From: Ciona savignyi
Taxonomy: Eukaryota; Chordata; Ascidiacea; Phlebobranchia; Cionidae
Reading direction: 5' to 3'
Length of the DNA: 64,000 nucleotides
Assembly: GCA_000149265.1 (NCBI GenBank)
Contig: CH002950.1
Location: forward strand, 474,326 to 538,325
A program made the translations under genes and the position numbers. Within the stretch, counting starts at the first letter, position 1; every line of letters starts with the position of its first letter. The notes beneath the pieces are model-generated. The model saw only the letters and a program-made list of their open reading frames with translations, was not told the origin of the DNA and searched no databases. Shown piece by piece: positions 24,301 to 36,400 of this stretch.

Positions 24301-27300
24301 ACTTCCACACATGGACAAATGATTAGCCTATTAGTTGTTTCTGTTGGTTTAGCGCATTTTATCAGCTTAAAGATATTGAAATCGAAACAATCCACTATAG
24401 CTAGTTGGTTGTGAAGGCATGTACAAAATACATTATTGGGTTAAATTAAACAGTAGCAAAGACACCAATTATGTTTAGCACTCTTCATAAACCAGAATTT
24501 ATGCACAAGGTAATCTGGCGATTGAATGCTCCTGCATTTTTCCACCCCTAAGAGATAAACACTACAAGAATATTGTGAATCTCTTTTGGCAGAAATACTC
24601 AGTTGAAAGTTGCAGCTTTTATGATCCGCTTCATCAAAAGTGGATTGAGGATGGTTGTTACAAAGGAAACTCATCTGACAACGACACAATCCGATGTTTT
24701 TGTAACCACACCACAAGTTTTGCCGTCGTGGTGGTAAGTATAACAAACAGTGAAAACTTAGTTTTGGGTGAGGCGCAACATTTTTTAATGGCATTGCTAT
24801 TTATACCATCCATTTTCAATGCAAAAAACGGATTTGTTTGCCTGACTTGTTTGCTCATTTCTAGTGTGTTTAACCATCAGCTAAAAGTTAGTGGTATCGA
24901 AACCATGCGCTAGCTAATCAGATGGCCAATTAGTGTTTGCTCGGCCGTCTAGCGGTTAAGTATGTTGCCTTTCATTCGAAAGGTTGCAGGTGCGAAACTG
25001 GTCGCTAGCTAGTCTGTTGTGTCCTTAGGCAAGGCACTTTGCGGACATTGCCTGAACCCAGCGGATTAATGGGTTCTACCAAATTGCAGGAACGTCTCTA
25101 TCATATACAACACACTGCAATTGCTCCGGTAACCCGACGGTAGGCGCGAGGTGATTTGACGATTTCCCGTGTTTTAACCCCCTTGGTTTTCCCATTCACA
25201 GGGATAAACATGAATATCCTATCCTATCCTATCCTATCCTATCCTTGAGCTGTATATTCAGATAAACAAAAAATGCTGTAGTGTTCCTATTACCGATATA
25301 TTCAACTTTGTACAATAGCTCTGGTAATCTGATTCTCAACACAATAATTAGAAGATTACACTTGTCTGTGTTTTTTATTCCTGGTATCAAATAAGTATGA
25401 TATCCTATTTGCGGAAGTCTATGGAAGTGCTGCACTTGGGACTTACATATAGAATGGGCCAGCTATCAAGATTAACAGTTAATGCCAGACTTGAAAATTA
25501 ATTTTACAATCCAAATTAAATTAAAAATGTTAAATTTAACAATAAGAGAACAAAAAAATTTAAAAGAAAGACGGTCAATACTGATTTTAGAGTAACACGT
25601 AGCACGTTGCCTTGATCTAGTAAAAAAGACAAAAATCACAAAACTGTTTACCATGTCATATATACAGTTATAACTTTTAACCTTGTCATCTTTTTCCCCG
25701 AAACCAGAGAATGCAACAAGGGGACAGCAGAGCACATATGGTGCTGGATATTGTCAGCAAAGTTGGGTTATTCATCTGTGTGATCTGTTTTACTTTGACC
25801 GTCATTTTGTTTTTCATTTTGCCGTGAGTTCTTTCTTTCCAACAAATTTTTTAAATTTAAGTGCTGTTTTATTGAAAATAAAAGACAAATTATTTTATTT
25901 ATTTAAAAACAATATGGGCGGTTAAGTGGGCTACCTCAACCTAATGAATCCTGTGCTTTTTCGGTTGCATTAACAATTAAGCCACACAACCACATTATGA
26001 AATAAATTGTCTAGTTAGTAAGCTTATATGGTAGGTTGTGTCCTAGAGCAAGACATTCAAATTGCAATACGTTGGTAATCTGGTATGAATATCCTATCCT
26101 ATAATAAGAGGTTATATTAAATTTTATATTGGTCTTTTCTTATAGTTTTGTCCCGTTTTTGGAATATTGATAAAAAAATGTTCCCTATTTTCCAGTGAAT
26201 TACGTCGAATAAATTCATCCGACGTCCACGCCAATTTATGTGTGTGTCTGATCCTGTCCTATGTGGGGTTTCTTGCCGGCATTGAGCGGACTGCTAACCG
26301 CCCCCTCTGCGTGGCAGTTGCTGCGACAATTCAATATTTTCTTCTGTGTGCCTGGGGCTGGATGGCGGTAGAGAGTTTCACCATGTACAGGTATAGTGTT
26401 TGTGATCCACCACACTAATTACACTGCTGATTAAAATCCCCAAAATTATTTTTCAATTATTGAAATTGTAAAAAAGTTTGTTCCCTGCCGCAACAACATG
26501 AGATGTTGTTTGCCAGAATGTTCAGCTCATCAATACCATCACAGACCATCAGATGAAAGGTGGCGTGATGTAAACCAGCATTCTGCTGTTTAGTTATATC
26601 TGTGTACAAGAGAATTACCGGATGCTGCCGATACTGTGGTTTAATGGGTTAAACAAAAACTGTATTGATTCATAGTATTCATTTCGGTAAACCGTATGTG
26701 CTCGAGATAGCCCAATGTTACTATTCCCACTGCATTTTCCCGTTTATGGAATAATTAAGCATATAATATCCTAAAACTTGTTTTTGAAATGCAAGCACTC
26801 CAATAAAATATTGAACATATAGTAACACATTTATGGTTGGTAAAGTAGTATGGCAGAATGCTTACTGATGTGTATTCTACTATTGGTTATGGATTTTTCT
26901 AATACTAAATCCATTAATACGGATTCACCCACTTGCCAGGGTACAAATGAGATCTGTCTATTATCTATCGGTTGTCATTTTTACTTTTTTATCTTACTCA
27001 GCTCACAGGTCGATTTACATCATTTTTTTCTTCTTACACAGAATGTTTGTGCATATGTTCGAAAAGCATGGTGTTTTAAACTGCCGGATCATGGCCCTTG
27101 TGGTGTATTCATTGTCAGCAGTTGCTGTGGGTTGCACAATGTCAGCTTCTTACTTTAACGAGAAGAGAAAAATGTCTCAGGCGGGTAAGTTGTGTTTTTT
27201 TGCGGTTTTCTCGATTTTTGAATGGAGAATATGTTTTTATTATTTTCGTTTTTTTAAGAATTTAATCCTACTAAATTTATGCTGTGTATAGATTTCCCCA

Positions 27301-29939
27301 CAGTACACGATGGATGGAACGGTTATATTGGAGACCAATATTGCTGGCTGGTTGGACCGTCTTTGTATTTTGGTTTTCTTTCTATTATCGGCTTTATACT
27401 GTTGGGCAACATTGTGGTTGCGTTTCTGGTCATCAGGGCAATAACCTGGGGCAGAGCCAAGGTGGGTAAATTGGGTAATTTATATTTTTGGCTAAAATGG
27501 TTGATGTTGGCATTGTTAGACCATTAACCTGTTTGTCTTTAAATAATTTTTATAATTCTGGTTTACATTTTAAGACCTGTATGGTTGTATATGATGTATC
27601 TGCTTTACACAGGCCTGACACGCTATTTCTAACAGTTTTCACACCTTAATGCAGTGGTTCTCAAACTTTTCCAGCTCGTGGCACACTAAGAAAACTCTAA
27701 AAAATCGCGGCACACTTGAACAAAACAAATTGAATCAAGGAATTTTATTCAGAAAATTTTAATGGGATGGGTGTGTTTGTCGTTTGGCAGATTGCAACGA
27801 GGTTCCATTTTTGACAAACACAAACGCATTTCATCGTCAATTCCAACTGAGTACTCAATAAAAAATTAAATGGGATCAAATAACTAAAGTTTGCTTATGG
27901 AATAATCTTATTAACAAATGGTTAATCTTCTGTCATCTAGGTAGTTTTCGTGCTGCTTAACTTAGCTTGCAGGACAAAATGTGATGCATGTGTTAAAATT
28001 ACATTAATACACCACATTGAACAATAAATTGTGCTTATGACATTACAATCACCCTTAATTTATCGCTACCCATAGCAATACTGTCTACCCTACTTTTTAC
28101 TAAACTAGGGAAAATACATTTCTGTGCATTAAAGTCGCGTATGCCCAATTTGCCCATTCGTAACACAACTATGTTTCCTACATAATTTTGCAAAATTCCA
28201 AAAACTTTCGCGGCACACCTGAGAATCTCAAATGGCACACAGTTTGAGAAACACTGCCTTAAGTGCCTTAATGCTTAGATTCATTTTTTGAGTAGCATAC
28301 TTACATTTTTGTAAGTGTCTTTACCATTATTTGTTCAACCTAATGATATTTTAAGCTTTGTATTCATATTAGAGATATTAAGGTATATTCGATTCCCATA
28401 CTCTCCACTTTTTTTATTAACCATTTTACTTGGAGGTAAAACCTAAAAAAAACATGATAAGTGCGAGGATCGAATCAAGAACCTGTATGGTAAAACCGCG
28501 GTGCTCAAACCTCCACACTACTTTTTGTAAAACGGTATAATAACACAGGTGCAATCCTCCACACAAGAGTCGCCGGCTGTCCACGTATTACGTGCACTGT
28601 TAGTGTCGGTTTTACTCGGCATGGCTTGGTTATTTGCTGTTCCGTTGGCCGTCTCAAGTGATCACGTGGTGCAGGATGTCTTTGCTTGGTTATTTGCCAT
28701 CTCCACGTCAAGTCAGGTTATAAGATCATGTTTTATCCGTATGTTTAATAGCCACCAACATTGTCGGCTCAGTCCTTGAAAAAGGCAAGAAGCGGACATT
28801 TCCTAAAGTCAGTAGATTAAACAAAAACTATAGCAATATCTTTAATAGATACAAAACGCTGCAATAGCCTTGTTGACCACTAGATGCGATGCATTGTAAC
28901 GATTGCTTAGGCTCGTTTGTTAAACAAGGAATTCGCGTGGAGCCTAAATGATAAATAAATTGTAGCAATAGCCAACGTTTGAATAAAAACACCAACACTA
29001 TGTTAATCACAGGGTGTGTTTGTGTTTTATTTCTTCTGCGTTCGACGGGACGATGTACGGATGGCGTGGACGAAGCCACTGTGCAAAGTGCTGTGCGGAG
29101 CTCGCTGGTATAACCTCAGGGATCGAAGTGAGTCCGGGACATCGTACAATATATTTATATATATATTTATAAGATTAACTTATTACCGTTTTTTAATTTA
29201 CGGTAGTTTAAATATGCAAAAGCACTTGCAGCACGATTTTTTAAAAGCAACAAGCTTGCCGTCACAGACCGAACAAGTTTGAATTAAAAGCAAAATATAT
29301 AACGTTGCCAAATATGATAAGACGAAATTGGTCCAATTTTAGCGCGGTTGTTATTGAAAATTGTCTTTAATTTATTACGATTAGAGCGAGTTATGGTTGT
29401 GCTTGAAGCTTACTACAGTGGAGCCGTCAGAAAATTACGCCTTGACTTTGATGCGTAGCCATTTTTATTACTGGTTTAAGGGCAGTATCGGATGGCACAT
29501 ATATAGGACTAGTAGACGATTTGAAGAATTGTATAAATTGATGGACACAACATCGCGCGCTTATTCGGCATCCTCTCAGAGTCAGATATAAAACTTGCCC
29601 TGTACCTATCATGAATTAGGAACTTATTGGCACGNNNNNNNNNNNNNNNNNNNNNNNNNNNNNNNNNNNNNNNNNNNNNNNNNNNNNNNNNNNNNNNNNN
29701 NNNNNNNNNNNNNNNNNNNNNNNNNNNNNNNNNNCCGATACATATATATGAATTCTAAAAAACGGCCTTAGGGACATTTAAAACTGTTTAACGAAATATA
29801 AAATTTAAAAAAAATGTATATCTTCAATTTGTTTTCAGGCGAATCTGTCCAAAGAACAAAAAGCACCCTGGTGACGTCACCAAAATCGACCAGTCAACAG
29901 TCGGTATCGAACCCACGTAGCAGCGTGTCGCAGAAGTAG
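15364..29939 (+). CDS. Adhesion GPCR with Ly6 and two C-type lectin domains, 22 exons
   Basis: Exons: 15364-15436, 16032-16117, 16539-16709, 17296-17529, 18290-18405, 18918-19044, 19257-19458, 19972-20081, 20792-20998, 21557-21672, 21936-22109, 22415-22600, 23513-23719, 23887-23979, 24593-24733, 25708-25823, 26196-26390, 27042-27184, 27292-27461, 28549-28716, 29013-29127, 29839-29939; about 1,080 aa. Order: signal peptide (1-24); Ly6/uPAR-like fold (about 28-108, starts CYQC, ends CSGDFCN); lectin domain 1 (about 125-269, with WIWTDTG, NWASGEP, FICQ); lectin domain 2 (about 275-371, ARKICSETGGKLARF ... PFLCQRKF); Ser/Thr linker; GAIN domain (about 480-747) with GPS WIEDGC...CFCNHTTSFAVVV; seven helices (about 760-1030); short Ser/Thr tail. 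GPS cleavage is expected between the two Thr, leaving the tethered agonist TSFAVVV. Lectin 1 has EP but no WND motif, so classical Ca2+-sugar binding is doubtful. All junctions agree in phase except exon 2/3: the good donor at 16118 is out of phase, while a weak donor at 16107 restores it. A 100-N gap lies in the last intron. Confidence 0.85.
16190..16385 (-). repeat. Diverged SINE copy
   Basis: An old minus-strand copy in the intron after the first Ly6 exon, recognisable by 'gtcaggttacctaagccatt', 'aatccactgggttctggcca' and the head remnant 'accattcggctaaagc'. Confidence 0.55.
16748..16993. mobile_element. Foldback MITE built of decamer repeats
   Basis: A 246-bp element with outer inverted repeats TAAATACTACA / TGTAGTATTTA. 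The right arm (16902-16980) is a tandem array of a 10-bp unit 'caagcgatc(c)' and variants; the left arm has two or three complementary units. The core has 'ccctaaccctaac'. It lies in the Ly6-lectin GPCR intron between the Ly6 and lectin exons. A sequence like the core recurs in opposite orientation at about 59419-59510. Confidence 0.7.
17874..18173 (+). repeat. SINE copy, full length
   Basis: Plus-strand copy close to the consensus, from 'gtccggccagttagtctgg' to 'aatatcctatcctgtcct', in the intron between two exons of lectin domain 1. Confidence 0.9.
19556..19797 (-). repeat. SINE copy
   Basis: Minus-strand copy with most blocks present; the segment between 'ggagctattg' and 'ctgagttcag' is shortened. 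It ends 'accggccggac'. It sits within the intron inside lectin domain 2. Confidence 0.85.
21022..21317 (-). repeat. SINE copy, full length
   Basis: Minus-strand copy beginning with tail repeats (aggataggataag) only 24 bp after the donor of exon 9 of the Ly6-lectin GPCR and ending 'atcggccggac'. Confidence 0.9.
22735..23017 (+). repeat. SINE copy
   Basis: Plus-strand copy, moderately diverged. The following 23030-23400 has several short 'acaacacactg' and 'aaaacaaactg' units that look like partial duplications of the SINE middle. Confidence 0.75.
24938..25245 (+). repeat. SINE copy with expanded (ATCCT)n tail
   Basis: Full-length plus-strand copy in the intron between the GPS exon and TM1. 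It ends in about six tandem ATCCT units. Confidence 0.9.
27652..28256. mobile_element. hAT-like MITE, about 605 bp
   Basis: Inverted ends CAGTGGTTCTCAAAC and GTTTGAGAAACACTG, with subterminal 'gcggcacac' repeats in both arms. Flanking octamers ccttaatg / ccttaagt match at 6 of 8. CAGTGGTTCTCAA ends are typical of hAT-Charlie-type elements. No transposase ORF is seen. It lies in an intron between TM5 and TM6 exons. Confidence 0.8.
29635..29734. other. Assembly gap (100 N)
   Basis: Exactly 100 N, the usual filler for a gap of unknown size. It lies in the last intron of the Ly6-lectin GPCR gene, so the final exon's link to the gene rests on phase alone. Confidence 0.99.
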
Positions 29940-30600
29940 TTACAACAGAACTTAAAGAAAGACGCACTCTACATTTCAAGCATTGCGGACAACCACCCAG
30001 CATCTTGCCATTGTCCAAATTCTGTAATAGATTTGCTGAGGCCTTTAGTATTCTTATGCTATTATGTATAGTATTTATCAAAGGTTTACACATACATTAA
30101 TATCTCAGCGAATCCACAATCAATTTGATTGAAAGAAACGCCAATCGGAATTATTGAATGCGCTTTGTGAAACATCTTAATCACGAACACAAACCATATT
30201 ACTGGGTAAAAGATTACATTCTTCTTTTTAACCAAGTTATTTTTAACGGGCTCTTTCGAAATCGAATGTCAAACAAAGATTTTTGTTGCCATCTAAGTTT
30301 TAAGCCAGTTTAACTATCTATAGTTTGGCTTTACGAAACCAACTTGGTTTTGATTGCATGATATATCAAATCTGTCGCCTTTCCCATTTGTCTACACAAT
30401 TGAACACATATGACCCGGAAACTTAACTGAGGACAAATGGACCTGATTTAAACTCGCCTACGTTTTTGTCAAGCGTCGCCATTTCCTTTTATTGGTTGAG
30501 TTGCTAATTTAGGTGAAATATAGCAGGGTGTCCTTTATACCAAAATGTGTATGTATAATTTAATATTGATGAAAATGGTTTGTTTATTCTGTGAATAATG

Positions 30601-30606
30601 AATAAA
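30601..30606 (+). terminator. Possible poly(A) signal of the Ly6-lectin GPCR gene
   Basis: AATAAA, about 660 bp after the stop codon at 29939 and the first clear one downstream that I noticed. Confidence 0.35.
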
Positions 30607-30700
30607 AACTTAACAAACCATTAGAAAGTTGTTAGTGAAACGGAAAGGGAGAAATTGCACAGCCCACTTTAATATTGTCGCATAAGTGACTAACTCTTAA

Positions 30701-30991
30701 TAGGATAGGATATTCATCTTTATCCCCGTGAATGGAAAAAACAAGGGGGTTAACACACGGGCAATCGTCTGATCACCTCGCGCCCATCGTCGGGTTAACG
30801 GAGCTATTGCAGTGTGTTGTTTATGATAGACACGTTCCTTCAATTTGGTAGAACCCATTAATCCGCTGGGTTCAGGCAATGTCTGCAAAGTGCCTTGCCC
30901 AAGGACACAACCGACTAGCTAGCGACCAGTTTCGCACCTGCAATATCGATTAAAAGGCGACGCACTTAACCGCTATACCAACCGGACGGAC
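30701..30991 (-). repeat. SINE copy, full length
   Basis: Minus-strand copy close to consensus, from 'taataggataggatattc' to 'accggacggac'. Confidence 0.9.
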
Positions 30992-33058
30992 ATCGTTTCA
31001 TAGTCGCTTCAACGTCCAAGCGGAATAAGGTTGGCGCGAAATTTTACAGATGATATTACGAGTCTTTCGTAGCACAGATGGTAGGCTATTACGGAAATAT
31101 TCAGTCGTGTAATGGTCTTGTGGCTAAATGGTTAAGTCGACTAGTTCATGTACCGATTCAGGTATAAAAATGGTCTTAGTTACGAGCGGACCATTCTCGT
31201 TTTTTCGTTTGTAAAGAAGAAAAGAGTCGAGGTGGCAGTTTACATTTATTTTCTAGTTGATTTAATGTAGTATATAAGTTAGGGTCTCTTCACCGCTATT
31301 GCGTAAAGCTTTAGCCGCGTTTGGTGAGAAAGCGACTTAAATGATTTTAAGTCATTTAGAGGTGCTGTACAAATTCAAAGATTATATTTTTGTTTTGTTT
31401 AGTTTTAGTTTAGTTTTAGTTTAACAATTCTTTCAAATTAAGGAGACAGGATGAAACGGCAAAACTACAGTAGTTAAAACACGCCAGTGACTAGACACAT
31501 TGCAAGTTAAAAATGACGTGGCCGTTTAACCTTACATGAATAAAAATAAATTTCAAGAGAAAACAATTTAAATCAAAATCAACTAATTAAATTTAATGTT
31601 ATTTAAGCCTTGAGTAAAAGTGTGCAAGCGCGACCCAGAAGTTGTTACGGTGTTATCGGTTTGTTTCGATTCCAACAAGTTTTCGTCAAGAAGTCAACGC
31701 TTTAACCAACTTGCTTACGCGTTCGTAAAATCATAAAAAATGTAATCGGTTGGAATTGTTCAAAATAACGTCATATTTAGACATGCTCTTTTTAGAATCG
31801 AAATTGCAGTGATGTAATTCGACGTCAGTTAGTTATTTTTGGTCCCCTCGCCCACCCACTAAACGGCAAAATAACAAATACAATTAAATGCAAACGTTAT
31901 AATTAAGATGATTAGAAAAAACTACAGCACTTCCAAAAACGGCACTATGTTCTTATCTCTATAGGCGCTATGAATACAAGCGTTAGATAACGAAAATCGC
32001 ACGCCTGTTGTATAAGTGACAGGTTATATCGGTCCTAATGGCCGGGTTTACTATAGGCCTAGCGTTTAGTACGTGTACAGGCGCTGTTCATTTTGACGCT
32101 TTATCCAGTGTTAAAAAATAAACGTTTTTGTAGCCGTGTTAAGTCTGGTTGTGAAACTGTATTTCGACCCGGGAGATTTAAGTTGTGCATAGTTTCTTTG
32201 CAGGTGCATGGTACATGGTAGTAACGAAAAGTGGTACAGATAAACAGGTAGCACGGTCAACATTGCAAGGTCTTGCTTTAGAACGATTGTCATATGTAAG
32301 CGAGTGTTGCAAACGCGTTGGTGTTCGAAAAACCCTAAGCTCAGTAGAAGGTAGTCAGCCCATGGATATTCAGCTTTAACTGACTATATAATGCGTACAC
32401 GTCCTGCCAACTGTGACGTCAAACCGTATTTTATCGTGATATCCGGTACGGCTTTAAAGCTTCTTTAAAATTTTAGATTTTACTGAGAGGTTATTGAGTT
32501 TTTTTAAGGCCATTCTTGCGTGTGTGTCACTAGGCTATAATCTGTAAGATATGTATTTGTTAGCTATAGCATAAAAATGCACCAAAATATGCAAGTAAAA
32601 TTGGTTATGCTTATACACTACAGGGCTTACCATGAAGTTAATACATAAAATAGTGCAAAGAACACGTCATAGACAGGTTCATTCTAGTTGATTTCTCCAC
32701 CTACAAAATTGTGTCATCCCAATTCGATATAGGCAGAGGTCATGTCTACTAATACAGCGCGTTAGAACGGAAATGCACGCTAAAGCGCTATAGTTTGTTC
32801 GAAATGTGCGGTATTATACGATAAAGCACAGACTAATGGTGTTTACAGGAAGTAAGCTTCAGAATTATCCGCTATTTTAGAAGGATTGGCCGATTAGTTA
32901 TTTCTTCGATGCGTTTTAAAACTAGGTAAAGGCGTGCCTGCAATGATTGGTTAAATCACCGAGATAAACTGTGATGTAGGGTAGGATAGATTGCATGTTG
33001 TTTTAGATAGCAGATAAGATGTATGTATACCTTATAGAGCGGTTGGTGTAAAAATAGT

Positions 33059-33290
33059 AGCAAATTAAATCAGAGTTAGTGCTGATAATTTCGAAAAGTT
33101 CGAGCGAGGTTACGCACAAGAAACCAGTCATTTTAAAATTTTGCTCAAATAGGTTGTTATAGGGCGATGGGTGTGAAAATTATAGTAAAGTAAATTAAAT
33201 CAGAGTTAGTGCTGATAATTTCGAAAAGTTCGACCGACGTTACTCACAAGAAACCAGTCATTTTAAAATTTTGCTCGAATAAGTTGTTCT
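33059..33290. repeat. 130-bp tandem duplication
   Basis: Two adjacent copies, one beginning 'caaattaaatcagagttag' at 33061 and the other 'taaattaaatcagagttag' at 33191, with few differences. They lie about 190 bp upstream of the second adhesion GPCR start codon. Confidence 0.8.
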
Positions 33291-33477
33291 GTAGGTTTAG
33301 TGCCCATTGGTGCAATAAAGCTCAGTAAACATCCCAACGTGACAAAGCTTTCGGAAAACTACGCAAAGGCAGACTGGCCTGTGTTTTATTCTAAATATTT
33401 AAATATGTAATGTAAACGATATTTTGTTATAATGCTTTACAGGGAATTAAATATAATCGTTTTACCTAATACGGCAT

Positions 33478-36400
33478 ATGGTTACCATGTCCCGGTGTTT
33501 TGGAATATTCTTTGCGGTGGCCTTGTTTTTCCATGTCGGTTTCAGTTGGGAATTACAAAGCACTTTCCCCGTTAGCGCCTTCCCGCACGTGGGCTTTAGG
33601 AACTTCAGTAAGATTGTGTTTACTGTTTTTCTGCATTTCATCATGTTAACTTTTTACTGACAAGTTGGTAGCGTATCGGGCCGTCAACCGAAAGAATGGA
33701 TCGAAACTAACCGTTAGTCGGTTGTGTGCTTGGCAATTTATTGAGCAAGCGTTGTCTTAACCCAGCGGATTAGTGATTTACACTATGGGTGCATGAAAAT
33801 TTTACGATTGTTCAAGCCTTTCTACCCTTCAGCGACATAAATTTGTCCTGTCCAATTATTTTCATAGCATTTTTTGGACATTATTTATTGTCGCAAAACA
33901 GTTAATTTTTTTAGAGTAGGGCTTTAAACCACTTTGAACAAACCAACAAATGCGTTCCCGTCTGGTAAGCAAGGTCGTACCTTGTCTGAAGGGACGTTGC
34001 ATATTTGTGACTGCCAATTCAGCCTCTTGCTCGGTGTCTGTCTGTCTGCACAAGGCGAGATTAAATTACTTGAACCAAGTGATTTGATAAGTCAAAAGAA
34101 GACTGATTGATGCAATATCAGCATAGGGAATCATTGATTTTTTTAAATAATGTTGTGTTTTCAAAGATCGGACATATCAAGTATTCTGCACCAACATTAG
34201 TTCGGAGATTTCAAAGGACAGTGCACAAGAAACTTGTGCGAATTCCACTTCAAGCATTGTTCGAAATATATCTTCTGACGATTTACCTTTGGATCTACAT
34301 TGCTTTTCACAACAAACATGTCCTAGAAATGGCCCGGAAAAATACCATTATTGTCTGAAGAATCAGCAGGCCCATGGTAGGTTTTGTATTTGTGTTAGTC
34401 ACACTGTGAATCGGTTTTGTAATATCTTGCTAGGTTCTGTAAGAACAAATTTAGTGCAGTTCGCTCATAGAGCCGAAGTAAGGGATATAATAGAATAGAA
34501 TATGTATATTTATCACCGTGAATGAAAAAACGCAAGGGGCGCCAATCGTAAGATTACCCCGCACCTACCGTCAGGTTACCGAAGCTATTGTATGGTGTTG
34601 TGTATGATTAAGACGTTTATTCAATTTGGACGAACGATTAATCTAATCGGTTCAGCCCCCCTCTTGGACATTGTTCAATGATACAGCAGAGTAGCTAGCC
34701 CCCAATTTCGATGCTGAAACCCTTCGGCTGAAAGGCGACGCACTCACCAATCAAGCCAATCGGTTTTGTTCAAGGACAAATGCGATTTGCTCTAAACAGG
34801 ATAGATTTTGTCCAAATATTACAATTTTCAAACGATTTCTTTTTTCAGATCGAACTCTCGATCAAAAATGGATATGTAAGGCTATCAAGTGCATAGACAA
34901 CTCAACAGACACATTTCGGTGTGGTGAGTCGTCATGTGTGCTTTGTGAAATGTCACAAACACCAACCACAACATCTAACACCTCCACAAACCAAAGTAAG
35001 TTTATGGATTTTAACTTCTTCGTTCACACTTCACCAAAATATGTGAGCCAGGGATGAGATAGTAAGCAGGAGTTTATCTTTATAGTTTACAACAGAAAAT
35101 CGTTAACCTTTCGCTTGGTAATTTTCCCCATGTTTACAGTTGCAGTGTAAAAGCTAGGGTTGTCTGTTTTTTTTGTTTAATATTCCATAAATGGTAAACG
35201 TACCAGCGGATGACTTTGGATCGAGTCAACGCCCTTGTTGTTGCAGTTAATGCCAATACTTCGTAATAAAGTTACCTAAAATTGGTTCTTTAACAGAAAA
35301 AAATCAAAACTTTAAATTGGTATTAAGTAGTAAATTATCCATTTATTTCTTATTTTAATTGGCACATCTCTCCAGGCATGATGTATTTCACAAGCCCCCC
35401 ACACATACCGACCACGGTAAAATTAGAACCTTTGCCGGTGGAACCAAAACCTTCATCGGCCGCCGTTTTACATAGCTTTGGAGCATTTTTGAATCGAAGC
35501 ACGGGCTTTGGTAGGTACCCTTATATATGGCCTAACTGGAATTAAAGGCCCATGTACATTTTTTTATCGGGACAAACTTCGAACCCTTGATAGGCTAGTT
35601 ACTACGGCTCCATATGATATCTGCTGTATATAACAACGAGGGTCTTGCGTAGATTCACATCAGAGTATTTGGTGACGGTGGTCCTTTACTATGCTGTAGA
35701 TTTAGGTATAATTGGTTCAAAACCGTTTCATTTTAATTCGTGGAATCTCACTACACAACACTTTCTTTTAAATGAATAATGTAATTGGAGGGAATCCTTA
35801 TAGATTTGTCTGTATAAATGTGTGCCAAATCGGGTTAATTCATGTGGAATAAGGTATTTGCAAAAGAGTTTAGCACTATTTATTATAATTAGCCAAGACA
35901 GCATCGTCAATCAACAACTCAAACACAATGACTAACGATGCTGTCATGGCGAAATATGTGTGTATATTATAACTGCATGAGTCTATGTTTGTTCATATAG
36001 CGCGTATAATCCTCTTTGCAATTACCGAAATAACGAATCAAATATGTCGTTCATGTCATGCCTCATGTAGGACGCATAGATGTTGTTCATTATTACAATG
36101 ATCACCATGAATTATCACATTCCACGAAGTTTTATTCTCTGTTTATTAAAATTGAACTTATGTTTTGTCATTGCCTTAACTAGTACCCTCCATGGTGATG
36201 CTTCAGTCTGTTGACCTGTTTAGTAGTGTAGGCGGACAGAACCTTTAAATAGAGGATACACTATATATAAATGGATCTTCTTGATATTTCTCGCTTCATT
36301 CTTTTTCCTTGAAGGCGTATTCTTACAGATGTTATCTTAACAACATCGCCAAACTAATATAAATATGCATTAATAATTAAAGAACTCTCTTATCTATATC

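Larger units (their letters stand above)
29940..33477. other. Intergenic DNA between the two adhesion GPCR genes
   Basis: Holds the probable 3' UTR of the first receptor gene, one SINE, a 130-bp tandem duplication and AT-rich unique DNA. An open frame at 32185-32379 preceded by an acceptor-like 'ctttgcag' has no recognisable domain. Confidence 0.5.

Noticed and set aside
24441..24858. Minus-strand open frames over the GPS exon
   Set aside because: Shadows of the plus-strand exon, which has the GPS motif and correct splice phases.
29397..29591. Open frame before the assembly gap
   Set aside because: No recognisable domain and no supported splice sites. A transposon remnant is possible.
32185..32379. 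Open frame after an acceptor-like ctttgcag
   Set aside because: No donor, partner exon or known domain; it lies between two complete genes.
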